The translations under genes and the position numbers were made by a program. 64,000 bases of DNA. Origin: Paenibacillus rhizovicinus (GTDB lineage: Bacteria; Bacillota; Bacilli; Paenibacillales; Paenibacillaceae). The first letter of the stretch is position 1. Every line of letters begins with the position of its first letter. The DNA lies in contig NZ_CP048286.1 in NCBI RefSeq assembly GCF_010365285.1, positions 3,114,501 to 3,178,500 on the forward strand, in the 5' to 3' direction. This document shows positions 42,201 through 50,082 of this stretch, one piece after another. The notes under the pieces were generated by a model that was not told where the DNA came from, searched no databases, and was given only the letters and a program-made list of their open reading frames with translations.

Positions 42201-44002
42201 TAGATATCGACGCTGCCCTGAGAGGAATCCGTCTCCGTAATATAGTCAATGCCGGTGCCCGTAAACGAATACGTCAATTGCTCATCGTTGCTTTGGGCGT
42301 AATGCGCGTCGTTGCCGACATCGCCGTACGGACGGTCCGTGCTGTGCTGCCAGCCGCCCGAGTAGACGATGCCAGGATCGTCGTCGTTAATCGTCACGTA
42401 ATGCCCGGCCGGTGCAGCCGTCTGCTCTTCGACGTTCTGAACCAGCGCATTGACGTCCGGCTCGCCTGACGGTTCGTCCCCGCTTACGATAGCCGCTTCG
42501 TTCGCGTCCGCGGAAGAATCGCTGACCGCAATTTCAAGATTCTGCGAGCTTGGCACGACCTCGTTGCCGTCGTTACGCTTCCAGGCTCCGGTATAGCGCA
42601 TGCCCGTATCGTCGTCGTTAACGCTGGAGATGCTTCCGCCGTTCGCCGTCACTTTGAACAGCCGGGAGGCATGCGGCTCCAAATTGGCTGCGGTGTAGCC
42701 CGTACCGAACGCGCCCAAATCCTTATGACCCCACAGGTCGCGGACGGTTGCGCCGCCTTGCAAGCCGATATCGCTCCAGTCGACGGCGACGTCGGCGCTT
42801 TTGGATCCGAGATTGAACAACGCTACCGTGTAAGTGCCGTCGCCATTGTTGGCATACCACACTTGATTATTCGTCGTCGTGGACACCGGATGCGCCGGAT
42901 GACCGGCCTGATTGACCGCGATAACCTCGTCGTTGGTCAGCAGCGACAAGCCGTAATCGTCCAGCCTGGTCAGGTCGTCGCCCGTGTACAATTGCGCCGA
43001 GGACATCGCCCACAGCGTCATGGCGCTCTGCCGCTCGTCCTTGGTCAGCCCGTCCATCGAGCCGTTGCCGACATTGAGCGAGTCGAAGTCGTTCCAGCCG
43101 CCAGGTCCGGCATCGCGCCACCAAAGCGCGGCGTCCGGGAACAAACGGGCGATATTCGACCACTGCGTCATGCCGATTTTGTTGTCGTACGATTCGACGT
43201 CCCAGTCGACCCGCCAGCCGTTGGCAAGCTGCTTCCAGTAGTCCGCATACTTATGGTCGAGCGCCCAGGATAGCTCGAACCAGATCTTATGGTCCTGCTT
43301 CGCCAGCGCCTTCGACCATGCCTCGACGTCGCCGCGCGCGTCGATCGTCGTGTCGTTGTGGCCGGAGCCCGGCGTGACGCTGTCGAATTTCACGAAATCG
43401 ATGCCCCAGGAGGCGATCAGATCGGCGATGGAATCGATGTACGCCTGCGCGCAGCCCTTCGAGCTCTCGGATTCAAAATCGATTTTATAACCGATTTCCC
43501 AGTAGTCCGCCTGCCGCAGCGGCTGCGCGGCGATGTCTTTCATGCTGCAGCCGGGTGCGCCGTAGATCGGCAGATCCGCGTCATAAGCGGCCGGCGAGAG
43601 GCCCGGAATCATATATATCCCGATTTTCTGCCCGTTATGATGGACGTAGTCGATCACGTTCTGGAAACCGTCCGGGTACAGCTGCGTGCTTGGAATCGGC
43701 CGGCCGTATTCGTCCATGCCGCCGTTCCAGCCGGCGTCGATGTTGATATAGTCGTAACCGTGCGACTGCAGCTTCTCGTGCATCGCGTCGGATTGCGCTT
43801 TGATCTTGGCGGCGGACGTCCAGTTGCCCGACGGGCCGTCGTACACTTGCAGGCTGTAGCTGCTCCATCCCATATACGGCTTCTGCGCCAATCCGTTGTC
43901 GGCTGCCTCGGCAACCTGCTTCGGCGGCACGAAGCCAAACTGGCCGGCGGCAAGCGAAGCCAGCAGCAGCCCGAATCCGATTCTCCTCATGTTACGTTTC
44001 AT
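39218..44002 (-). CDS. Giant secreted GH27 glycosidase with X2-type modules and SLH anchor
   Basis: The 1594-residue protein has a signal peptide (~1-34) and a GH27 barrel (~40-460): YMGWSSY, YINIDAGWN and nucleophile Asp207 in FVKFDS, with an acid Asp near 266-268. Then come alternating modules. Three copies start with a (Y)(V)(T/N)(I/N)NDDDP-type segment and end in GSHTFKAVKRSG-type strands (putative carbohydrate binding; the third copy is short). Three X2-like Ig modules carry DYTVSGS.L.IK.SYL. After a Thr/Gly/Pro linker and a ~200-residue domain, three SLH domains end the protein (~1400-1594). It should act on alpha-galactosides or related beta-arabinopyranosides at the cell surface. Confidence 0.9.
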   Translation of the reverse strand: MKRNMRRIGFGLLLASLAAGQFGFVPPKQVAEAADNGLAQKPYMGWSSYSLQVYDGPSGNWTSAAKIKAQSDAMHEKLQSHGYDYINIDAGWNGGMDEYGRPIPSTQLYPDGFQNVIDYVHHNGQKIGIYMIPGLSPAAYDADLPIYGAPGCSMKDIAAQPLRQADYWEIGYKIDFESESSKGCAQAYIDSIADLIASWGIDFVKFDSVTPGSGHNDTTIDARGDVEAWSKALAKQDHKIWFELSWALDHKYADYWKQLANGWRVDWDVESYDNKIGMTQWSNIARLFPDAALWWRDAGPGGWNDFDSLNVGNGSMDGLTKDERQSAMTLWAMSSAQLYTGDDLTRLDDYGLSLLTNDEVIAVNQAGHPAHPVSTTTNNQVWYANNGDGTYTVALFNLGSKSADVAVDWSDIGLQGGATVRDLWGHKDLGAFGTGYTAANLEPHASRLFKVTANGGSISSVNDDDTGMRYTGAWKRNDGNEVVPSSQNLEIAVSDSSADANEAAIVSGDEPSGEPDVNALVQNVEEQTAAPAGHYVTINDDDPGIVYSGGWQHSTDRPYGDVGNDAHYAQSNDEQLTYSFTGTGIDYITETDSSQGSVDIYIDDVLDKTVDTSGTGTRAAKQTVYGISGLAEGSHTFKAVKRSGDYMLVDALKVTSGTLLGTASAAFDNANPSDVSTTLPFGLNALTGISSGGTALVKNTDYTVSGSTLTIKSSYLSQRPQGLTNIDFSFAGGDSQTLAVTVTGEAVRNSVITPSTAGFDRKVTVQADVTVTMSLNGNTLSGIDHNGAALTAGTDYTVSGSALKIKRSYLARQSLGDTQLTLTFSAGLPQTLTITVADTTSAGRYTSVNNDDPAIQYDGSWSRSTGRGMGDYMDDVQYAEKNGESFSYTFQGTGVQVITEKDVSQGKMDIYVDGDLKETVDTYSSGRLAQQTVYEIEGLSNGQHTIKAVKKSGSFMLLDMLKVRLPDFIGPTVAAFDKNPAEQADLQVNLLENAGSFGGIANGTQALVPGTDYSVAGGTVTIKKSYLASLAEGVAALTFVFDGDFQQDIHATANDGDYFTYTFNGTGIELLSPKGPEQGTMDVYVDGSLKETVSTAGDVRSAQQLVYHVDGLANGRHTIKVVKKSGALMLIDRLNYIVSGTGGNTDNTGSNPGTVTAPPAAGGTEIIQGQVKGAAGSVLQLDIARTTLADGTKKDSVTLGADQAKSAIEKLKAAGAAAATIVVPDEKGETSETKVTIPKESNQMLAAGGLDLGMDTSRAGIVIPNASLQGYDEEASFTFTPIADAAAKGQLEDRANKASVVTLATHGKGVSIVGQPVAIETNFQGRAVDVILPLDPALVEGAGQEQLGVYIEHGDGTTEFKPGAIVEWQGGKGLRFTVDRFSSFAVVKYEGTAIGKHAAYMKGFDGGLFKPGNSLTRAEMATILSRIAAREGTADAIVYRDVKPEHWAADAIAKVTKLGLMRGFGDGSFKPDQPITRAEMASLAATLMTSESKEGAGFSDSKGNWAEQAILKVQGAGIIRGYADGTFRPSLALTRAEAVTIINRTLGRGPLYGAKLSWSDVPDAYWAYGDIAEASADHAFTARAEGGEQQVIIP

Positions 44003-44198
44003 TCCAACATCTCCTTTGCAGCGTTAATAATCATTAGCGTGCTTCCTGAAGTCGAATAAGTTCTCTTGGTGCCGACTGCAGCCCGATCGCGTCGCGAATA
44101 CCTCAACACGCCTGTGCTCGTTTTCTTGCGTTCACTACGGATTCCCCCTGCCATACTTGAAATTGAAATGCCTGTTCGCCAGCCTTGGGCAAAAGAAA

Positions 44199-44222
44199 GG
44201 CGTTCTGGCAAGCCAGAACGCC
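44199..44222 (-). terminator. Terminator of the first SBP gene
   Basis: GGCGTTCTGGC / GCCAGAACGCC with a 2-nt spacer, followed on the minus strand by TTTCTTTT, 17 bp after the stop at 44239. Confidence 0.8.
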
Positions 44223-44238
44223 CCGCGCTCCCGTCAAC

Positions 44239-45951
44239 TTACTTTTGGTTGGATGCGTCGTATGCCTTTTGCAGAATTTCCAGGTAACGATCCAGCTTCA
44301 GCCCCTGCAATCCTTTCACATAAGCGTCCCAATCTTTGTTCAGATCCTTGTTGCCCGTAATGAATTGCAGCTCGTTCTGCTCGATATAGTTCTTGATGTT
44401 CGTTTGCAGCATGCTCGCTTCGTCCATTTCGGTCGGGTCGATCCAGACCGACCATGCCGGGAACAGTTCTTTCGGTTCATGGCCTTGGTAAAGCAGCGTT
44501 GCGTTGTACAGACGGCGCTCATAGCCGGCCGAGTTGTAGATATCCGTCGATTGCACGAAGCTGTCGCGGTATGCTTTCGGCATATAGAAGTGGGCTACGC
44601 CGCTCCAGCTTGCATTATGCGGCGCATCGCCTTCTTTGGCAGGAATCGGTTTGAATTGCGCCGTTACGCCTTCGCCGAGGGCAACGTCGTCCGGACCCGG
44701 TTTCTCCCAGTCGATGCCTTCCATGCCCGACGCGCCGTTCGTTTGGCCTTCCGGCGTGAACATGTAGTCGACCAATTTGATGAGCGCGATTTGCGCTTCT
44801 TTGCTGGCTTTGTTCGTGATAACGAATTTCGCGCCAGGCGCTACGCCGCCCGCGTCATGCGTCGCGTATTGCGCATGCGGTCCTTGAAGAGGCGCAACCG
44901 GATTGTAGTCTTTGGAATACTTATTCCCTGCGTCGATGTTGACGAAGATGGCAGGGTGCATGCCCGCGCCCGCGCCGAGAATTTGCGTATCCGCGTTCTC
45001 GCCGATTTTCTTGAACGCTTCCGCGTTTTGCGTGAAGGCGCCCGGATCGATAAGCTTCTCGTCGTACAGCGATTTGATGTACTGCAGGCCTTCTTTCCAT
45101 TCCGGCGTAGTCGCAGCCGAGATGACTTTGCCGCCCGACAGGTTCAAGTAGTTGCGGTCGTCGTCATAGACGAAGCCGTTCATCAGGAACGGAACGACGC
45201 GTACGCCGAAGTCCTCGACGGAACCGCTGAGCGGCACTTCGTCGGCTTTGCCGTTGCCGTTCGGGTCTTTCGTCTTGAACGCTTCAAGCACCTTCTTGAA
45301 TTCTTCGGTCGTCGTCGGCATTTGCAGGCCGAGCTTGTCGAGCCACGTTGTGTTCAGCCACATTTTGTTCGGGTACGAGCAGTGGAAGCACTGCGCGTAA
45401 GCGACCAAGCCGTAGATGTTGCCGTCCGGCGCCGTGCTGAAGCTTTTCAGCTCCGGATCGGTTTCCATCGCTTTCTTGATGTTCGGCGCATATTGGTCGA
45501 TCAGATCGTTCAGCGGCACCAGTACGCCTTGCTTGCCGTATTTCAGCACGTCGGCTTGCGAGAACTGGTCGATGTAAGCAGGCAGCATGTATGCATCCGG
45601 GTAGTCGCCGCTCGCGAGGGAGATTTGACGCTTCTCTTTGGCGCCGTCCGACGCGTTCAGCTCCCAGTTGATTTTCATATTGAATTTGTCTTCGACGAAC
45701 GTCGTGAATTTGTTCGTCGGCAGGTCGATGCCCGACTCTTGGATGGAGAAAATTTTGACCGGCGTCGGGTCGGCCTTCGCCGCCGTATCCGTTCCGCCGT
45801 TACCCGCAGCTTGCGTAGCGTTGCCGTTGCTGCCCGCATTGGCCGTATTGGCCGGTTTATTGCTATTGCCCGAGTCGTTGCTTCCGCAAGCTGCCAGGAT
45901 CATGCTGCAGGCGGCAAGGATGGCTACTGCGCTTCCGATTCTCTTTTTCAA
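44239..45951 (-). CDS. Sugar ABC transporter solute-binding lipoprotein (LipO-like)
   Basis: The TTG at 45951, 8 nt after AAAGGGAG, gives a 570-residue preprotein MKKRIGSAVAILAAC with lipobox ILAAC-GSN and a Asn/Gly/Thr-rich linker. The body is a family-1-type extracellular solute-binding protein of the large LipO/YtcQ kind (FTTFVEDKFNMKINWEL..., RQISLASGDYPD, ENADTQILGAGAG). It is the third gene of a unit permease-permease-SBP on the minus strand; the ATPase is not encoded here, as usual for systems sharing MsmX. It closely resembles the SBP at 50083. Ligand probably an oligosaccharide. Confidence 0.9.
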   Translation of the reverse strand: MKKRIGSAVAILAACSMILAACGSNDSGNSNKPANTANAGSNGNATQAAGNGGTDTAAKADPTPVKIFSIQESGIDLPTNKFTTFVEDKFNMKINWELNASDGAKEKRQISLASGDYPDAYMLPAYIDQFSQADVLKYGKQGVLVPLNDLIDQYAPNIKKAMETDPELKSFSTAPDGNIYGLVAYAQCFHCSYPNKMWLNTTWLDKLGLQMPTTTEEFKKVLEAFKTKDPNGNGKADEVPLSGSVEDFGVRVVPFLMNGFVYDDDRNYLNLSGGKVISAATTPEWKEGLQYIKSLYDEKLIDPGAFTQNAEAFKKIGENADTQILGAGAGMHPAIFVNIDAGNKYSKDYNPVAPLQGPHAQYATHDAGGVAPGAKFVITNKASKEAQIALIKLVDYMFTPEGQTNGASGMEGIDWEKPGPDDVALGEGVTAQFKPIPAKEGDAPHNASWSGVAHFYMPKAYRDSFVQSTDIYNSAGYERRLYNATLLYQGHEPKELFPAWSVWIDPTEMDEASMLQTNIKNYIEQNELQFITGNKDLNKDWDAYVKGLQGLKLDRYLEILQKAYDASNQK

Positions 45952-46072
45952 CTTGATCGCTCCCTTTTTGTATGTTCGTTGCATTTGAATGATGGCTGGC
46001 CTAACCCCCACACTACATACCTATCTCCCCTCTCAATGACGGTTCCCCGAGGCTGTCGGCCCCTATGAATAA

Positions 46073-46975
46073 TCAGCCCTTCACCGATCCGACCAGCATC
46101 CCTTGCACGAAGAAGCGCTGTACGAACGGGTAGATCATCAGGACAGGCAGCGTGGCCACGACGATGAGCGCATATTTGAGCAGTTCCGCTTGCTGCTGGT
46201 GCTCCACCATCTTCGAAACGTCCATGGCGCCGGAGTTGTTCTGGATAATAATGCTGCGCAAGATGAGCTGCAGCGGGAACAGATCTGCCGACTTCAGGTA
46301 AATCAGCGCATCGAAGTACGCATTCCATTGGCCGACCGCGTACATCAGCACGAGTACCGCGATGATCGGCTTCGACAAAGGGATGACGACGCTTCGCATG
46401 AAGCGCACGTCGCTGCAGCCGTCGATCTCGCTCGCTTCGATCAATTCCTCCGGAATGGATGCCTGGAAGAAAGACCTGGCGATAAGGACCTGCCAGACCC
46501 AAATCGCGTTCGGAATGAGCAGCGCCCAGCGGGTATTGATCAGATGCATGCTCTTGACGACCAGGTAGGTCGGGATGAGACCGCCGCTGAAAATCATGGT
46601 GAACGTGATGATCATCGTAATCGCGCCGCGTCCGAAGAAGGATCTCCGCGACAGCGGGTAGGCCAGCATGACGGTCAGCGCCACGCTGATGAACGAGCCG
46701 GCAGCCGTATAGAACAGCGAGTTGCCGTAGCCGGACATGATTTGCGACGATTTGAAGATCGTTTCAAAGCCAGCGAACGAGATATCCACCGGCCACAGCC
46801 ACACTTTGCCGGAACTGACGGCCTGCGGGCTGCTGATTGAGCTGCTTATGATATAAATGAGCGGATAGAGAACCGCGATCAGCACGAGCGTCAGTATCGT
46901 GTACACGACGAACATGAAGGCGCGGTCTCCCGTCGATTCTCGGATCGTTCTTTTCATGGTTGCCATGCGTTTCAA
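46073..46975 (-). CDS. Carbohydrate ABC transporter permease (LplC-like)
   Basis: The 300-residue protein has six membrane spans and the EAA-type loop ELIEASEIDGCSDVRFMRSV that docks on the ATPase. N-terminal YTILTLVLIAVLYPLIYI and C-terminal FVQRFFVQGMLVGSVKG are typical of the second permease of LplBC-type systems. It starts 7 bp after the stop of the other permease. Confidence 0.9.
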   Translation of the reverse strand: MKRMATMKRTIRESTGDRAFMFVVYTILTLVLIAVLYPLIYIISSSISSPQAVSSGKVWLWPVDISFAGFETIFKSSQIMSGYGNSLFYTAAGSFISVALTVMLAYPLSRRSFFGRGAITMIITFTMIFSGGLIPTYLVVKSMHLINTRWALLIPNAIWVWQVLIARSFFQASIPEELIEASEIDGCSDVRFMRSVVIPLSKPIIAVLVLMYAVGQWNAYFDALIYLKSADLFPLQLILRSIIIQNNSGAMDVSKMVEHQQQAELLKYALIVVATLPVLMIYPFVQRFFVQGMLVGSVKG

Positions 46976-46982
46976 GCTCCTT

Positions 46983-47954
46983 CTACCACAGACTGTTATT
47001 CGAAAACCGTTTGGCGAGCCCGTTGACGAGCACGAGCAGAACCAGATTGATCAGCGAGTTGAAGAGTCCAACCGCCGTCGCGAAGCTGTAATTGGCGTTA
47101 AGCAAGCCGATGCTGTACACGTACGTCGAGATAATGTCCGAATTGGCCATGTTGAGCGGATTTTGCAGCAGGTACACTTTCTCGAAGCCGATGGCCATGA
47201 TATTGCCCACGTTCAGAATGAGCACGATGACGATCGTCGGCAGAATGCCCGGCAGGTCGACGTTCCAAATCTTCTGGAACCGCGATGCGCCGTCCACTTT
47301 CGCCGCTTCGTACAAGGTCGGGTCGATGCCAGCAAGCGCAGCCAGATAGATGACCGCGGAATAGCCGGCCGTCTGCCAAATGTCCGACCAGACGTAGATC
47401 GAACGGAACATCCCCGGTTCGCCAAGGAAATTGATCGAGCCGAAACCGAGATGATTAAGCATGATGTTCACGAATCCGAGCCGCGGCGCGAGGAACAGCA
47501 TGATCATCGACACCATGACGACCGTCGATATGAAATACGGCGCGAACGTGACGAGCTGGACAAGCTTCTTGAATTTATTGCTCCGGACTTCGTTCAACAT
47601 CAGCGAGAGCAGGATCGGTATCGGAAACCCGGCCAGCAGCAGGTAGCCGCTCAAGTACACCGTGTTCTTGATTAAGGTCCAGAAGTTCGGATTATCGAAG
47701 AACAGCTTGAAGTTCTTCATGCCGACCCACGGGCTGCCCCAGATCCCTTTGATGACGTTGTAGTCCTTGAATGCCAGAACCGCGTTCAGCATCGGGTAAT
47801 ACTTGAAAATAATGAAATACAAGAGCGGCGGCGTCACGATCAGATACAGCTGCCAATGTTTGACGAAGCTCTTCATCGCCACGCTCGACAGCCGCTGCTT
47901 CTTCCGCTTGCCCGAAGTTTGAGTCGGTTTTTCCAATGCCAATTCAGCGTTCAA
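46983..47954 (-). CDS. Carbohydrate ABC transporter permease (LplB-like)
   Basis: TTG at 47954 (GGGAGGG upstream) gives 323 residues, preferred over the 45-codon longer frame. Six spans begin with HWQLYLIVTPPLLYFIIF, and the EAA loop is YEAAKVDGASRFQKIWNVDLPGI. It is the first gene of the permease-permease-SBP unit, preceded by a structured leader region and a cre-like site. Confidence 0.9.
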   Translation of the reverse strand: MNAELALEKPTQTSGKRKKQRLSSVAMKSFVKHWQLYLIVTPPLLYFIIFKYYPMLNAVLAFKDYNVIKGIWGSPWVGMKNFKLFFDNPNFWTLIKNTVYLSGYLLLAGFPIPILLSLMLNEVRSNKFKKLVQLVTFAPYFISTVVMVSMIMLFLAPRLGFVNIMLNHLGFGSINFLGEPGMFRSIYVWSDIWQTAGYSAVIYLAALAGIDPTLYEAAKVDGASRFQKIWNVDLPGILPTIVIVLILNVGNIMAIGFEKVYLLQNPLNMANSDIISTYVYSIGLLNANYSFATAVGLFNSLINLVLLVLVNGLAKRFSNNSLW

Positions 47955-47986
47955 AACAATCCCTCCCAGGTCCTTGCCATGTTGCA

Positions 47987-48001
47987 TGACAGCGCTTTCC
48001 A
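47987..48001 (-). promoter_or_regulatory. Cre-like site upstream of the ABC operon
   Basis: On the minus strand TGGAAAGCGCTGTCA has the AGCGCT core and the spacing of catabolite-responsive elements (14-mer GGAAAGCGCTGTCA fits TGNAANCGNWNNCA except the first base). CcpA repression of sugar uptake would make sense. Confidence 0.4.
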
Positions 48002-48068
48002 CATGACCGATCATAGCCCCCGGCGCCGTACACCGGATAGGTACATTTGGGGTTTTCAGCGTACATTT

Positions 48069-48240
48069 CCCCCGTTTTCCGGGGGACAATTGCCCGTGAA
48101 ACGGCCACTTTCAGCCGTTTTCACGACAAAACGGCCAACCCTGCCCCATGAGGCGAGAATGGCCGTCGCATGGGACGATCCGGTGAGGCAAGCGGCATGC
48201 CAGATAAGCCGGGGCCCCGGCTTTCCATGCCTTACCGCTT
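48069..48240. promoter_or_regulatory. Three stable hairpins in the divergent ABC / PIN-operon spacer
   Basis: CCCCCG-TTTTC-CGGGGG (48069-48085), GTGAAACGGC / GCCGTTTTCAC (48096-48124) and a long stem around AAGCCGGGGCCCCGGCTT (about 48190-48240) lie upstream of the permease genes. They could be a 5' leader on the minus strand. The rest of 47955-48480 shows no gene. Confidence 0.4.
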
Positions 48241-48487
48241 TTAATTTGTAGGATGTCGCAGCGAAGCGAAGACAAGCTGCGGCCCCTTCCCGGCTGGCCA
48301 TGATTGAAATGGAGCGACAGCAAAAAGTATGATGGCCTGTGCTCTGCATCGATCGCAAAGGAAGAATGGAGAAGCGATGGAACCCACCGGCTCTTGTACT
48401 GGACGCCTTTGCCAGACATAGAGCCGGTTGTTCGTTCACTGCTCCCGACTGTACGAGCTGGGGGATCCAAGTAAGTTTGATTTCACT

Positions 48488-48550
48488 CGCCAAAATCGCC
48501 AAAATACATTTTGTTGGAATTGTTGGATTTGTTGCTTTTTTCGGTTATAC
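48488..48550 (+). promoter_or_regulatory. Promoter and 9-bp iterons of the HTH/PIN operon
   Basis: CGCCAAAAT occurs twice in tandem (48488, 48497), then TTGTTGGAA / TTGTTGGAT / TTGTTGC with 9-bp period (48511, 48520, 48529). TATACT at 48545-48550 is a good -10; the -35 (TTGGAT, 48523) is within the second repeat set. This is the layout of an autoregulated operator. Confidence 0.55.
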
Positions 48551-48589
48551 TAGAGTTATAAATCATAGTTTTCTAGGAGAGAGTTAATT

Positions 48590-49237
48590 ATGTACTTGGA
48601 GTCTAAAGAATGGTCGGTAATTACATTGTTGGAGGAGAGATACCCGCAAGAAGCACGTGATGTATTCAAAGCCATGGTAGAACGTACATTTTTGAGAATG
48701 AGATTACCGGTCGACATTTTTAATCAGTACACATGGAAAATACCTTCTGCAGAAGTAATCAAACAGCTAGAACAGTACGATCATCTGATGAGCATGGCTT
48801 TAGAAAAGAAAAGAAAAAAAGAAGCCTTTTCGGACTTCATTACGTACTTGAACTATTTAGCTGATGTACTTCCAGTAAATTCGCAGGATATCTTATCGAC
48901 CATATTAGCGGAGATGACTTCGCCGAAATCAACACCAGCACATATCATTAAATCGAGAAAGCTCATAAAGAATAAGGAGGTTGCAGCTGCAAGCGAATTT
49001 CTTACAACAGCACAGGTTGCCAAAAAACTCGGTCTTACCGATCAAACCATTCGCAGAATGTGTGAAAGCGGAAAAATTCAGGGTCAACGAACAGAAGGCG
49101 GACACTGGAGGATTCCGAAGCATTTATTCGTAACAACAGATGAACAAGATGAGATCACAGAAACGGTCCTAAAGCGTTTGGACCGAACCGTAGCAGAGAA
49201 GGCAGGCGTGGTGCAGGATGAATACGATCTCTCCTAG
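48590..49237 (+). CDS. DNA-binding (excisionase-type HTH) protein, likely antitoxin
   Basis: The 215-residue protein has a helical N-terminal ~130 residues of unknown fold and a C-terminal MerR/excisionase-type HTH at 136-180 (FLTTAQVAKKLGLTDQTIRRM, then GGHWRIPKHLF). Ribosome site AGGAGAG. The coding DNA is clearly more AT-rich than neighbours, a sign of transfer. It overlaps the PIN gene by 20 bp and its promoter carries iterons, fitting a type II antitoxin that represses its own operon. Confidence 0.75.
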   Translation: MYLESKEWSVITLLEERYPQEARDVFKAMVERTFLRMRLPVDIFNQYTWKIPSAEVIKQLEQYDHLMSMALEKKRKKEAFSDFITYLNYLADVLPVNSQDILSTILAEMTSPKSTPAHIIKSRKLIKNKEVAAASEFLTTAQVAKKLGLTDQTIRRMCESGKIQGQRTEGGHWRIPKHLFVTTDEQDEITETVLKRLDRTVAEKAGVVQDEYDLS

Positions 49238-49784
49238 GATCCCTAGGGTCCTAATCGACACAACAAATTTACTTTCGGCGCTTCGCGTAGACGGTCACTG
49301 TCGCAACTTATTGCGCTTGGCGCGGTTAGGTACGATCTACGAACCGGTGATAACCAATGTTTGCTTGTGGGAGCTCTATCGCAATGCATGCGGCAAAGGC
49401 ATTAAGGGATATGTCTACACATACGACGAAGTAGAAGAATTCTTAACCGCCTTTGTCTATCCTTTATTAGGTCGTGACGGGGCGGTTAATGGTCTCATCG
49501 GGCGGCACGATATTGAACTGGCTATTCGCGCAAATCGGCCGCTCGGTGAAACGCTGGTCACAATTACAGGATGTTCGGAGGAACAAGCACTCCACATTAT
49601 CACTGGAAACGGCATGGAGTTACCGCTTGAAAAGTATGATGCACAGGACTTCCACGTGTGGGCCTCAGCCGTCGAACAACATGTCGATGCTATCCTCACG
49701 GCTAATACGAAACGATTTCCTTCACAAATCGGCAACATCCAGCGCGTAGATCCCCGAGATTTCTATACTTATCTAGGCATATAA
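49218..49784 (+). CDS. PIN-domain protein, likely RNase toxin
   Basis: The 188-residue protein shows a PIN-fold acid set: Asp14 (VLIDTTNLL), Glu52 (CLWELYRNA), Asp144 (DFHVWASAV) and Asp157 (DAILTAN). TANTKRF replaces the usual TxDxxF. PIN toxins cut tRNA or rRNA. It overlaps the HTH gene upstream, the usual antitoxin-toxin order. Start ATG 49218 follows GTGGTGCAGG, a weak ribosome site consistent with translational coupling. Confidence 0.75.
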   Translation: MNTISPRIPRVLIDTTNLLSALRVDGHCRNLLRLARLGTIYEPVITNVCLWELYRNACGKGIKGYVYTYDEVEEFLTAFVYPLLGRDGAVNGLIGRHDIELAIRANRPLGETLVTITGCSEEQALHIITGNGMELPLEKYDAQDFHVWASAVEQHVDAILTANTKRFPSQIGNIQRVDPRDFYTYLGI

Positions 49785-49830
49785 GAAAGCGTTCTGAACG
49801 AACTAATTTAATTATCGATCCTACATAAGC

Positions 49831-49858
49831 AGCCGCTGTGAAAGCGGTTTTTTCTTTT
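49831..49858 (+). terminator. Terminator of the HTH/PIN operon
   Basis: CCGCT-GTGAA-AGCGG followed by TTTTTTCTTTT, 48 bp after the PIN stop. Confidence 0.8.
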
Positions 49859-50020
49859 GTCTGGAACCCCCTACCTCGGCGGCAGCCAGAAACAACACCC
49901 ATGTGTTATAAGAAAAAAACATTAAGACTGAAGAATAGGTTCTACTCGTCAAACAAGAGGGATGTATCCATGTCTAAGTTGACAATTCTCTGTGTGTGAG
50001 CGATGGCTCCCTTGCAGTTA

Positions 50021-50056
50021 AAAAAGAATCCCGGCCGCCGAAGCGGACCGGGATTC
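50021..50056 (-). terminator. Terminator of the second SBP gene
   Basis: AATCCCGGTCCGC-TTCG-GCGGCCGGGATT with T6 on the minus strand, 27 bp after the stop at 50083. Confidence 0.85.
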
Positions 50057-50082
50057 CTCATTTCAATATTGCAATCAGACAC

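Noticed and set aside
44185-46068. 627-codon plus-strand ORF
   Set aside because: Antisense to the SBP gene, which has a signal peptide, lipobox and family motifs; the ORF is a GC-skew artefact.
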